NCBI GenBank assembly: GCA_002379425.1
Contig: DFTH01000003.1
Location: forward strand, 124,627-188,626
From: Prevotella sp. UBA4217
Lineage (GTDB): Bacteria > Bacteroidota > Bacteroidia > Bacteroidales > Bacteroidaceae
DNA: 64,000 bases
Direction of reading: 5' to 3'
Position numbers and translations under genes: made by a program
The notes under the pieces: generated by a model
Told to the model about the DNA's origin: nothing
Seen by the model: only the letters and a program-made list of their open reading frames with translations
The model's database searches: none
In this document: piece by piece, positions 52,946 through 61,897 of the stretch
Layout: every line of letters begins with the position of its first letter
How positions within the stretch are numbered: the first letter of the stretch is position 1

Positions 52946-52966
52946 CATTAACCATTAATCATTAAA
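52946..52966. repeat. 7-bp array (CATTAAC x3) between gltB and gltD
   Basis: CATTAAC, CATTAAT, CATTAAA in the 34-base spacer. Confidence 0.65.
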
Positions 52967-52975
52967 CATACGGTA

Positions 52976-55900
52976 TTAGTATTCGCGCTGGATATCGGTG
53001 ATCTTCTCGCGCAGACGAGCCATCTGCTCCTCCTGAAGCACTCGCTTGTACTCGATGGGTATCACCTGGATAAAATCTTCCACGTAGCGTGACCAGTCGT
53101 CGAGCATCATGCGGGCCAGTTTCGATCCTGTATAGAGATAGTGCTGACGGATGAGTTCATGCAACTCCTTGCGGGAGACACTGTCTTCCACGAGGTTAAT
53201 CTCCACCATGTCCATGTTGCAGAAGTAGTCAAATGTGTGTTTCTTGTCCCAGACATAGGCCACACCGCCTGACATGCCAGCGGCAAAGTTGCGGCCTGTC
53301 TCTCCGAGCACCACCACGCGGCCACCTGTCATATATTCGCAGCAGTGGTCACCCGCCCCTTCGAGAACGGCTATGGCACCTGAGTTGCGTACACCGAAGC
53401 GTTCGCCCACCTTGCCGTTGATATAAATCTCGCCACTGGTGGCACCGTAGAGTCCGGTGTTGCCGGCAATGATATTCTCCTCTGCGGCGAAATTGGCCCG
53501 TGTCGGCGGCAGGATGGCTATCCTTCCGCCTGAGAGTCCCTTGGCGAAGTAGTCATTGGTCTCGCCCTCGAGTTTGAAACTTACGCCTTTGGTCAAGAAG
53601 GCACCGAATGACTGTCCCGCAGAACCTTTGAACTTCACGTTGATCGTACTGTCGGGCAGTCCAGCCAGACCATATCTCTTGGCAATCTTACCAGAGAGCA
53701 TCGCTCCCACGGCACGGTCGGTGTTCTTGATGGCATAGTCAAGGTTCACCTCCGTACCATCGTCGATGGCCTTGGCTGCAGCACTGATCATCTGCTGGTC
53801 GAGGACGGTGCCTTGCATGCCGAGAGGTACTGACGGTTTGCGGATATTGCCCGTGAAATGTAACTCTCCGGCCTCCTTATGCAGCAGCCGTGAGAAGTCC
53901 AACTGTGTCTTCCCTCTCTCCTCCATGATCAACTCCGTATGACCGATGATATCATTGAGACGCTTTGCCCCCATCTCTGCCAGATATTCGCGCACTTCTT
54001 GTGCCAGGAAGGTGAAGTAGTTCACGAGGTATTCATAACGGCCGATGAAGTGCTTGCGCAGTTCGGGATCCTGTGTGGCTACACCCATCGGACATGTGTT
54101 CAGGTTGCACTTACGCATCATCACACAGCCCAGAACGATGAGTGCTGCCGTTCCGAAGCCGAACTCCTCGGCACCGAGCAATGCCATCAGGACGATGTCG
54201 CGCCCAGTCTTGATCTGCCCATCTACCTGCAGACGTACCTGGGAGCGCAGACCGTTTCTGACGAGTGTCTGCTGTGTCTCGCTGAGGCCGATCTCCGGGG
54301 AGATACCAGCAAAACGCATGCTTGATGCCGGGCTGGCACCCGTGCCTCCCTCGGCACCGGAGATGATGATAAGGTCCGCCTTGGCTTTTGCCACACCAGC
54401 GGCAATCGTTCCTACTCCGCTTTCTGCCACAAGTTTCACACTTACGGCAGCCGTCGGGTTGACGTTCTTCAGGTCAAAGATCAGTTGTGCCAGATCCTCG
54501 ATGGAGTAGATGTCGTGGTGGGGTGGTGGGGAGATGAGACTGATGCCAGGGATGGAGTGGCGCGTCTTGGCAATCACCTCGTTCACCTTGAAACCGGGCA
54601 GTTGTCCGCCTTCGCCCGGCTTGGCACCCTGTGCCACCTTGATCTGGATCTCCTCAGCATTCACCAGGTATTCCGTGGTGACCCCAAAGCGACCGCTGGC
54701 CACCTGTTTCGTCTTGCTCGACAGGGAGATGCCATCAAGTGTGGAATGGAAACGTTCGGAGTCCTCACCGCCCTCACCCGTGTTCGAGCGGGCACCGAGT
54801 TTGTTCATCGCCAGGCAGATGGCTTCATGGGCTTCCTTCGACAAGGCACCGAACGACATGGCTCCGGCCACGAAGTGCTTGACGATCTCCTCCACAGGCT
54901 CCACCTCGTCGATGCTGATGGGCTGTTTCTTGAATCCCATGCGCTCGACCTCTGGTCGCTTGCTACCGCAGGGACGCAAGAAGTCGCGGATAAAGATGGG
55001 TGCCTCCTTCTCATCAACGAGTTTGGAGAATTCCTTGAACTTCTCGTAGTTGCCTGTCCTTGTTGCCAGTTGTAAGGCGGCGATGGTCTCGGGATTCCAG
55101 GCGTGCCTGATACCGTCCTTGCGCCAGTGGAACTGCCCTTGGTTATTTAAGAATGTTGTGTTGTTATGGGCGTAGGCAGTTTCGTGCAAGGTGATGGCGT
55201 CAGCGGCAATCTTTTCCAGTCCAATGCCGCCAATAGTACTTATTTCCGTGCCGAAATAGGTCTTCAATAGGTTCTCACTGAGGCCGATGCTCTCGAATAT
55301 CTTTGCTCCGCGATAACTACGGATGGTGGAGATGCCCATCTTCGCCATGATCTTAAAGAGTCCTTTCTTCACGGCTTTGATATAGTTGGCCTCGGCGGTA
55401 GCGTAGTCTTCCTGTATCTTGTGTCGCTTCACGAGGTCATCGAGGATGGCAAATGTCATGTATGGACAAAGGGCAGAGGCTCCATAGCCTAAGAGCAGTG
55501 CGGCATGCATGGTCTCACGGATCTCTCCGCTCTCCACGATGAGGGCCGTCTGTACCCGTTTGCCCACGGAGATGAGATAGTGGTGCACGGCACTCACGGC
55601 GAGCAGGCTCGGGATGGGCACATGCGTCTCATCTACCTCCCGGTCGCTGAGGATGATGTAGTTGAAGCCTTCATCAACACTCTTCTCTGCCTGGTGGCAC
55701 AGGTCGTCCAGTGCCTCCCGCAAGTTTTCCCCGTTCCTTTCTGGGGATGGGTTGGGGCCTGTCTCAAACGTCATGGCCAACTTGATCGTGTTGAATCCCT
55801 TATAGCGGATATTACAGAGTATATCCAGTTGCGTATTGTTCAGGATGGGGTGGGGCAGGCGTACCATCTTGCAGTTCGTCTCATCGGGGTTGAGGATTCC

Positions 55901-57517
55901 TGAACCAACTCGTCCGATATACTCCGTCAGGCTCATCACCAGTTCCTCGCGGATGGAGTCGATGGCTGGGTTCGTCACCTGTGCGAACTGCTGACGGAAG
56001 TAGTTGAAGAAGGTCTGCGGCTTGTCAGAGATGACTGCCAGTGGGGTATCGTTGCCCATCGAGGCCGTCGGCTCTTGTCCGTTGACGGCCATCGGGGCAA
56101 TCGTCGCATCGACATCTTCAGAGCCATAGCCGAAAAGAATCTCTTTCTGCAACAGGTGGGGAATGGCATTCTCTACATGGCGGCCACTCTTCAGTTTCTC
56201 CAACTGGATGCGGTTCGTAGAGAGCCATTGGCGGTACGGGTGCTCATTAGCCAACTGCTGTTTGATCTCGCCATCGTAGTAGATCTTGCCCTCCAGTGTG
56301 TCGATGAGCAGGATCTTACCTGGCTGCAGGCGCCCCTTTTCTGCTATCTCCGTGGGATCGAAGTCCATCACGCCAACCTCTGAGGCTACGATCATCGTGT
56401 CATTCTTGGTGAGAGTATAGCGGGCAGGGCGCAGGCCGTTGCGGTCGAGCATGCCACCAGCGAAGCGCCCGTCGCTGAACAGGAGAGCGGCAGGACCGTC
56501 CCATGGCTCCATGAGGATGGAGTGGTATTCGTAGAAAGCCTTCAGGTCCTCACTGATGGGGTTCTTGTCGTTGAACGACTCTGGCACGAGGATACTCATG
56601 GCATGAGGCAGCGACAGTCCTGACATCAGGAAGAACTCCAGCACGTTGTCCAGTGATGCCGAGTCCGACATCCCGGGCTGTACGATGGGGGAGATTGCCT
56701 TGATATCGCCCAGCGCCTCACTGGATAGCACGCTCTCCCTGGCCTGCATCCATCCTCGGTTGCCGCGGATGGTGTTGATCTCGCCGTTGTGCGCCAGCAA
56801 GCGGAAGGGCTGGGCTAATGACCACGTTGGGAATGTGTTTGTGCTAAAACGTGAGTGCACCAGCGCCAGTCCGCTTGTCAGGTAGGGATTCGTCAGGTCG
56901 GGGAAGTACTGCCGCACCTGCATCGACGACAGCATGCCTTTGTATATGATATTTGTGTTGCTCAGTGAACAGATGTAGAAGTCCTTGTGCGCCACGCGGC
57001 GTTCGATCTTCTTTCTGATGATATATAAGGTTCGTGCGAACGTCTCGACCTTATCATCCGATACACCTGTGATAAACACCTGCTTGATGTCAGGTTCCGT
57101 GCTGAGGGCAGCATCGCCCAGGCAATCCGGGTTCGTGGGCACCGTGCGCAGGTGCATCAGTTGCAGTCCCTCACGCTCGATCTCCTCGATCATGATGCTG
57201 AGGATCTCCTGTTGCGCTTTCTCTTCTTTGGGCAGGAACACCAGACCTGTACCGTACTTGCCCTTTTCCGGGACAGGGATTCCTTGCAGCAGGATAAACT
57301 CATGGGGAATCTGCAGCATGATGCCAGCCCCGTCACCGTCCTTGCCAATCTCGGCTCCGCGATGGCGCATGTTCTCCAGTACGCGGAGGGCATTATCTAC
57401 CAGTTCGTGGCTCTTGTTGCCGTGGATGTTGACTATCATGCCCACACCACAGGCATCATGCTCGTAACTGCTTTGGTAGAGTCCTTTGTTTGTTTGAGTT
57501 TGCTTACACATTGTCAT
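52976..57517 (-). CDS. gltB: Glutamate synthase large subunit
   Basis: The product has about 1513 residues from MTMCKQTQTNK (ATG at 57517; 57511 also possible). The amidotransferase nucleophile is Cys in YEHDACGVGMIVNIHG after a short propeptide. The central and FMN-binding synthase domains (GGEDSERFHSTLDGISLSSK region, PGEGGQLPGFKV, GAEGGTGASPASSMRFAG), the 3Fe-4S cysteines (CVMMRKCNLNTCPMGVATQD) and the C-terminal beta-helix are present. The frame extends upstream to 57589, but the TAACTTTG box at 57560-57567 lies inside that extension. It heads the operon. Confidence 0.96.
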   Translation of the reverse strand: MTMCKQTQTNKGLYQSSYEHDACGVGMIVNIHGNKSHELVDNALRVLENMRHRGAEIGKDGDGAGIMLQIPHEFILLQGIPVPEKGKYGTGLVFLPKEEKAQQEILSIMIEEIEREGLQLMHLRTVPTNPDCLGDAALSTEPDIKQVFITGVSDDKVETFARTLYIIRKKIERRVAHKDFYICSLSNTNIIYKGMLSSMQVRQYFPDLTNPYLTSGLALVHSRFSTNTFPTWSLAQPFRLLAHNGEINTIRGNRGWMQARESVLSSEALGDIKAISPIVQPGMSDSASLDNVLEFFLMSGLSLPHAMSILVPESFNDKNPISEDLKAFYEYHSILMEPWDGPAALLFSDGRFAGGMLDRNGLRPARYTLTKNDTMIVASEVGVMDFDPTEIAEKGRLQPGKILLIDTLEGKIYYDGEIKQQLANEHPYRQWLSTNRIQLEKLKSGRHVENAIPHLLQKEILFGYGSEDVDATIAPMAVNGQEPTASMGNDTPLAVISDKPQTFFNYFRQQFAQVTNPAIDSIREELVMSLTEYIGRVGSGILNPDETNCKMVRLPHPILNNTQLDILCNIRYKGFNTIKLAMTFETGPNPSPERNGENLREALDDLCHQAEKSVDEGFNYIILSDREVDETHVPIPSLLAVSAVHHYLISVGKRVQTALIVESGEIRETMHAALLLGYGASALCPYMTFAILDDLVKRHKIQEDYATAEANYIKAVKKGLFKIMAKMGISTIRSYRGAKIFESIGLSENLLKTYFGTEISTIGGIGLEKIAADAITLHETAYAHNNTTFLNNQGQFHWRKDGIRHAWNPETIAALQLATRTGNYEKFKEFSKLVDEKEAPIFIRDFLRPCGSKRPEVERMGFKKQPISIDEVEPVEEIVKHFVAGAMSFGALSKEAHEAICLAMNKLGARSNTGEGGEDSERFHSTLDGISLSSKTKQVASGRFGVTTEYLVNAEEIQIKVAQGAKPGEGGQLPGFKVNEVIAKTRHSIPGISLISPPPHHDIYSIEDLAQLIFDLKNVNPTAAVSVKLVAESGVGTIAAGVAKAKADLIIISGAEGGTGASPASSMRFAGISPEIGLSETQQTLVRNGLRSQVRLQVDGQIKTGRDIVLMALLGAEEFGFGTAALIVLGCVMMRKCNLNTCPMGVATQDPELRKHFIGRYEYLVNYFTFLAQEVREYLAEMGAKRLNDIIGHTELIMEERGKTQLDFSRLLHKEAGELHFTGNIRKPSVPLGMQGTVLDQQMISAAAKAIDDGTEVNLDYAIKNTDRAVGAMLSGKIAKRYGLAGLPDSTINVKFKGSAGQSFGAFLTKGVSFKLEGETNDYFAKGLSGGRIAILPPTRANFAAEENIIAGNTGLYGATSGEIYINGKVGERFGVRNSGAIAVLEGAGDHCCEYMTGGRVVVLGETGRNFAAGMSGGVAYVWDKKHTFDYFCNMDMVEINLVEDSVSRKELHELIRQHYLYTGSKLARMMLDDWSRYVEDFIQVIPIEYKRVLQEEQMARLREKITDIQREY

Positions 57518-57559
57518 ATTATCCTTTTCTAAATCTTTCTTTTTGTTTGATTCTGGGTG

Positions 57560-57567
57560 CAAAGTTA
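57560..57567 (-). promoter_or_regulatory. gltB -7 promoter box
   Basis: TAACTTTG on the minus strand; the leader to the ATG is about 35 bases. Confidence 0.6.
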
Positions 57568-57593
57568 TGACAAATAGACGCAAAAACAATCAG

Positions 57594-57712
57594 ATTCGTG
57601 ACATTTTAATCCTTAAAACTTAGTCTTTCTTACGTTTTGACACGAATTTGGCTGCTTTTGCTTTCAATTTGCAATTTCGTGGATGCTGATTCCTTTCAAT
57701 TTGTAACTTTCG
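57594..57712. promoter_or_regulatory. Candidate operators between gltB and glnB
   Basis: An inverted repeat, ATTCGTGACA (57594-57603) against TGACACGAAT (57638-57647), matches at 9 of 10 positions. Two direct CTTTCAATTTG copies lie at 57661-57671 and 57693-57703, 32 bp apart, about three helical turns. No gene is present. Their role in nitrogen control is inference. Confidence 0.35.
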
Positions 57713-57768
57713 GCAGATTTGTTCGTTCAAACTGACGGTTTGTGGGCGTTTTTTCTGTCAAAACGTCG

Positions 57769-57776
57769 TAACTTTG
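57769..57776 (+). promoter_or_regulatory. glnB -7 promoter box
   Basis: TAACTTTG, 43 bases before the glnB ATG, divergent from the gltB box. Confidence 0.6.
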
Positions 57777-57819
57777 CACCGTGATCACAAGTATAAGAGT
57801 ATTAATAAAAGGTAAAGGT

Positions 57820-58167
57820 ATGAAAAAGATTGAGGCAATTATTCGAAAGACCAAATTTCAGGAAGTAAAGGATGCTTTGTTGTCGTCGGATATCGACTGG
57901 TTTGAGTACCACGACGTGCATGGAATTGGCCAGAGCCGTCAGGAGCGTATCTACCGTGGCGTACAGTATTCTACCGATGTCATCGAGCGCGTGGCAATCA
58001 CCATCGTCTGTCGCGATGTCATTCTCAATCCGACGATCAAGGTGATTCTAAAGGTGGCTCATACGGGGGAGATTGGCGACGGGCGTATCTTCGTGAGCGA
58101 CGTCATCGACACATGGAGCATCCGTACGGGTGAGAACGGTGACACAGTACTGCGCGATAAAAAATAA
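57820..58167 (+). CDS. glnB: P-II nitrogen regulatory protein
   Basis: The product has 115 residues from MKKIEAIIRKTKF (ribosome site GGTAAAGG). The family core is clear (KKIEAIIRKTKFQEVKDAL, GDGRIFVSDVIDTWSIRTGE). The T-loop differs from the classic form: GIGQSRQERIYRGVQYSTDV, with a Tyr near the usual uridylylation position. The longer frame from a GTG at 57781 starts almost on the promoter. It lies 30 bases before amtB, as in most GlnK-AmtB pairs, and would gate the channel and sense ADP/ATP/2-oxoglutarate. Confidence 0.92.
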   Translation: MKKIEAIIRKTKFQEVKDALLSSDIDWFEYHDVHGIGQSRQERIYRGVQYSTDVIERVAITIVCRDVILNPTIKVILKVAHTGEIGDGRIFVSDVIDTWSIRTGENGDTVLRDKK

Positions 58168-58197
58168 AAGTAAAAAGGGTAACAACACAAACACAAA

Positions 58198-59457
58198 ATG
58201 ATTATGAATGAAATAGGATTATCACTCGATACCGTATGGATGCTATTGGCAGCCATGCTGGTTTTCTGGATGCAGCCAGGTTTTGCCTTGTGTGAGGCAG
58301 GTTTCACACGTAGTAAGAACACGGCCAACATCCTGATGAAGAACTTTGTCGATTTTATGTTCGGCTCTCTCTTGTTCTTCTTCCTTGGCTTTGGCTTTAT
58401 GTTTGGCAGCGAGGGTGCAGGTTTTATAGGCGCTCCCAACTGGGGCGACCTCTCTTTCTATAAGGGCGACCTGCCCGTGGAGGGCTTCCTGATCTTCGAG
58501 ACGGTATTCTGCGCCACCTCGGCCACCATCGTGAGCGGTGCGATGGCAGAGCGCACGAAGTTCTCGATGTATCTGGTCTATAGTGCCTTCATATCCCTGA
58601 TCATCTATCCTGTAGAGGGCCACTGGACATGGGGTGGCGGATGGCTATGCAATGATGCTGCCGACTCGTTTATGATGACCACCTTTGGAGATGTGTTCCA
58701 CGACTTTGCGGGTTCGGCCATCGTGCATAGTGTGGGAGGCGTACTGGCACTTATTGGTGCACTGGCGTTAGGACCCCGTCGTGGGAAATATGGTACCGAT
58801 GGCAAGAGCCGCGCCATTCCTGGACATAACCTGACACTGGCCTCGCTGGGCGTCTTCATCCTATGGATGGGCTGGTTTGGCTTCAACCCGGGCTCTCAGT
58901 TGGCTGCCTCTGGTGAGGTGAACCGCATAGCCATCAGTCATGTTTTCCTGACGACCAACCTGGCTGCTGCCGCAGGTGGTGTGGCCACGATGTTCCTGAC
59001 ATGGGTGAAATATGGTAAGCCTTCTCTCTCACTGACACTCAACGGTGTACTGGCGGGTCTGGTGGGCATCACTGCTGGCTGCGACCTCGTGTCGCCAGTA
59101 GGTGCTGTCATCATCGGACTGGTCTGTGGACTGGTATTGGTATATGCCATTGAGTTTATCGACCACTGCCTGCATATCGACGATCCTGTGGGTGCTTCCA
59201 GCGTACACGGTGTCTGTGGTATCCTCGGTACACTGATGACAGGATTGCTTTCTACCTCTAACGGTGCCTTCTACGGCTATGGCTGGGGATTCTTCGGGGC
59301 CGAATTGTTTGGTATCCTCGTGATTGACCTCTGGGCTGCCGCCTGTGGTGTCGTACTCTTCTACGGCATTAAGAAACTCCACGGCCTGCGAGTTGATGGG
59401 CGTATCGAGGACGAGGGCCTGGATATCTACGAACATGGTGAGAGTTGCTATAATTAA
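58198..59457 (+). CDS. amtB: Ammonium transporter
   Basis: The product has 419 residues and 11 hydrophobic helices. Diagnostic parts are the twin pore histidines (FAGSAIVHSVGGVLAL and ASSVHGVCGILGTLM), the Phe-gate region and FCATSATIVSGAMAERTKF. The C-terminal cytoplasmic tail is short (RVDGRIEDEGLDIYEHGESC). It takes up ammonium for the glutamine synthetase and glutamate synthase encoded next door. Confidence 0.96.
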   Translation: MIMNEIGLSLDTVWMLLAAMLVFWMQPGFALCEAGFTRSKNTANILMKNFVDFMFGSLLFFFLGFGFMFGSEGAGFIGAPNWGDLSFYKGDLPVEGFLIFETVFCATSATIVSGAMAERTKFSMYLVYSAFISLIIYPVEGHWTWGGGWLCNDAADSFMMTTFGDVFHDFAGSAIVHSVGGVLALIGALALGPRRGKYGTDGKSRAIPGHNLTLASLGVFILWMGWFGFNPGSQLAASGEVNRIAISHVFLTTNLAAAAGGVATMFLTWVKYGKPSLSLTLNGVLAGLVGITAGCDLVSPVGAVIIGLVCGLVLVYAIEFIDHCLHIDDPVGASSVHGVCGILGTLMTGLLSTSNGAFYGYGWGFFGAELFGILVIDLWAAACGVVLFYGIKKLHGLRVDGRIEDEGLDIYEHGESCYN

Positions 59458-59502
59458 ATGAAGAATGAAGAATTTGCTACCGCTACTAAATGACGATAAG
59501 GT

Positions 59503-60210
59503 ATGAAAAAGATTGTTTTATTTGCAATGGGACTGGTGCTGAGCAGCACCGCCATTGCGCAGGATAAAGGGATAGAGACCACGATTCAGGCGGATTTTGT
59601 CAGTCAGTATATCTGGCGTGGTCTGGATGCCGGTAGTGTGGCCGTGCAACCTACCCTCGGCATCGACTACAAGGGACTGAGCCTGTCGGCCTGGGGCAGT
59701 TACGGACTGACTAACCCTGACGATACGAAGGAGTTCGATCTGACGCTGGCATATACGACAGGGGGATTTAATATCGGCATCACGGACTACTGGTTCTCTG
59801 TCGGCGGCGATCCTGATGGACGCTATTTTAAGTACGATGCCCACGGCACGAACCACGTCTTCGAGGCAAATATCGGCTACGACTTCGGCCCCCTGAGTCT
59901 CCAGTGGTTTACCAACTTCGCTGGCAACGATGGTGTAAACAAAGACGGCAAACGTGCCTATAGCAGTTATGTGGAGGCCAATGTCCCCTTCCGCCTCGCC
60001 GCCTGTGACTGGACAGCCACGGCGGGTGCCGTACCTTATGCCACCAGTTTCTATGGAACGAGCGGCTTTGCCGTCACCAACCTCGCCCTAAAGGCCACAA
60101 AGGATATCAAGGTGACTGACTCGTTCTCGATCCCCGTCTTTGCGCAGGTGGTGGGTAACCCCTGTTCGCAAAAGGCTTACTTCATCTTTGGATTCACGCT
60201 TCAGCCGTGA
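59503..60210 (+). CDS. TorF-family outer-membrane porin-like protein
   Basis: The product has 235 residues. The signal peptide (GLVLSSTAIAQ) is followed by FVSQYIWRGLDAGSVAVQP, the typical start of the TIGR02001/TorF family, and by about ten amphipathic strands ending FIFGFTLQP. It follows amtB by 45 bases, so it may be a nitrogen-regulated porin (inference from position). Confidence 0.8.
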   Translation: MKKIVLFAMGLVLSSTAIAQDKGIETTIQADFVSQYIWRGLDAGSVAVQPTLGIDYKGLSLSAWGSYGLTNPDDTKEFDLTLAYTTGGFNIGITDYWFSVGGDPDGRYFKYDAHGTNHVFEANIGYDFGPLSLQWFTNFAGNDGVNKDGKRAYSSYVEANVPFRLAACDWTATAGAVPYATSFYGTSGFAVTNLALKATKDIKVTDSFSIPVFAQVVGNPCSQKAYFIFGFTLQP

Positions 60211-60255
60211 GTCCAAAGACTCTTTCGGACAGCAAACATTCAAACAACAACAGAT

Positions 60256-61854
60256 ATGCAGACAAAGTACATTTTCGTTACGGGCGGTGTCGTTTCCTCG
60301 TTGGGGAAGGGCATTATCTCCGCCTCAATCGGCAAACTACTACAGGCACGTGGTTACAAGGTGACCATCCAGAAGTTCGACCCCTACATCAACATCGACC
60401 CAGGGACGCTGAACCCCTACGAGCATGGTGAGTGCTACGTGACGGATGACGGTTTCGAGACCGACCTGGACCTGGGTCACTACGAACGGTTTACAGGTAT
60501 TCATACCACCCGTAACAACAGTATCACCACGGGGCGCATCTATAAGACCGTCATCGACCGCGAGCGGCATGGCGACTACCTCGGTAAGACGATACAGGTC
60601 GTGCCCCATATCACCGACGAGATCAAGCGGCGTATGCTCCGCGAGGACGAGGAGGGTGAGAAACTCGACTTCGTCATCACGGAGGTGGGTGGCACTATCG
60701 GAGATATCGAGAGTGCCCCCTTTATGGAAGCCATCCGCCAACTGCGTTGGCAATTAGGGCGCGATGCCGTGTGTGTACATCTGACCTACGTGCCCTATCT
60801 GAAGGCGGCTGGTGAACTGAAGACCAAGCCTACCCAGCACAGCGTGAAGGAACTGCAATCGATGGGTATCCAGCCCGATATTCTCGTGCTTCGTACTGAG
60901 TGCCACCTTGATGACCATCTGCGCATGAAGGTGGCCTCGTTCTGTAATGTCGATCTGGAATGCGTGGTGCAGAGCGAGGACCTGCCCAGCATCTATGAAG
61001 TGCCAGTGAACATGCAGCAGCAGAGGCTCGATGCGGCTATCCTGCGCAAGATGGACATCCCCGTAGGTCAGACGCCTGCCATGAAGCCCTGGCGCGACTT
61101 CCTCGACAAGCAGGGCCGCGCCACCCGTGAGGTACATATCGGACTAGTGGGTAAGTACAACCTGCAGGATGCCTATAAGAGTATCCGCGAGAGTCTGAAC
61201 CTGGCAGGTATCTACAACGATGTGAAGGCCAAGTTGCACTTTGTGAACAGCGAGGAGATCACCAGCCAGAACGTGGCGGAGAAACTCGAGGGCCTGCAGG
61301 GCGTGGTCATCTGCCCGGGCTTCGGCCAGCGTGGCATAGAAGGCAAGATCATCGCTGCGGAATACACCCGTACCAAGGATATCCCCACCTTCGGCATCTG
61401 TCTGGGTATGCAGATGATGGTCATCGAATTTGCCCGTAACGTGCTGGGCTATAAGGACGCGAACAGTTGTGAGATGGATCCCAAGACGCCCCATAACGTC
61501 ATCGACCTCATGGAGGAGCAGAAGAATGTCACGCAGATGGGTGGAACGATGCGTCTGGGAGCATACGACTGCGAACTCGTGAAGGGCAGTCGTGCATGGG
61601 TGGCATACGGTGAGGAGACGCTCATCAGGGAGCGCCACCGCCATCGCTATGAGTTCAACAATCAATATAAGGAGGAGTACGAGGCGGCAGGCATGAAGTG
61701 CGTGGGTATCAATCCCGCTGCCAACCTCGTGGAGATTGTGGAGATGCCTGACAAGCGTTGGTACATCGGTACACAGTTCCATCCAGAATACTCTTCTACC
61801 GTGCTCCATCCGCACCCGCTGTTTATGTCGTTCTTGAAAGAGTTGAAGAGTTGA
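60256..61854 (+). CDS. pyrG: CTP synthase
   Basis: The product has 532 residues. The synthase domain begins KYIFVTGGVVSSLGKGIISA and has the UTP/ATP motifs INIDPGTLNPYEHGE and EVGGTIGDIES. The glutaminase domain has nucleophile Cys in PTFGICLGMQMMVIEFAR and the His-Glu pair in GTQFHPEYSS. It makes CTP from UTP using glutamine. The last residues (ELKS) are encoded by the first units of the AGTTGAAG array. Confidence 0.97.
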   Translation: MQTKYIFVTGGVVSSLGKGIISASIGKLLQARGYKVTIQKFDPYINIDPGTLNPYEHGECYVTDDGFETDLDLGHYERFTGIHTTRNNSITTGRIYKTVIDRERHGDYLGKTIQVVPHITDEIKRRMLREDEEGEKLDFVITEVGGTIGDIESAPFMEAIRQLRWQLGRDAVCVHLTYVPYLKAAGELKTKPTQHSVKELQSMGIQPDILVLRTECHLDDHLRMKVASFCNVDLECVVQSEDLPSIYEVPVNMQQQRLDAAILRKMDIPVGQTPAMKPWRDFLDKQGRATREVHIGLVGKYNLQDAYKSIRESLNLAGIYNDVKAKLHFVNSEEITSQNVAEKLEGLQGVVICPGFGQRGIEGKIIAAEYTRTKDIPTFGICLGMQMMVIEFARNVLGYKDANSCEMDPKTPHNVIDLMEEQKNVTQMGGTMRLGAYDCELVKGSRAWVAYGEETLIRERHRHRYEFNNQYKEEYEAAGMKCVGINPAANLVEIVEMPDKRWYIGTQFHPEYSSTVLHPHPLFMSFLKELKS

Positions 61855-61896
61855 AGAGTTGAAGAATTGAAGAATTGAAGAATTGAAGAATTGAAG
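61842..61896. repeat. 8-bp tandem array (GTTGAAGA/ATTGAAGA x7) joining pyrG and purF
   Basis: Three GTTGAAGA and four ATTGAAGA units (the last truncated) run from the end of pyrG to 1 base before the purF start codon. A further GAAGAATTGAAG lies inside the first purF codons. This is the longest array in the window. Confidence 0.9.
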
Positions 61897-61897
61897 T

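Noticed and set aside
61842..61896. Possible origin iterons or CRISPR-like repeat at pyrG-purF
   Set aside because: 8-bp contiguous units without DnaA boxes or replication genes; similar arrays occur at many junctions.
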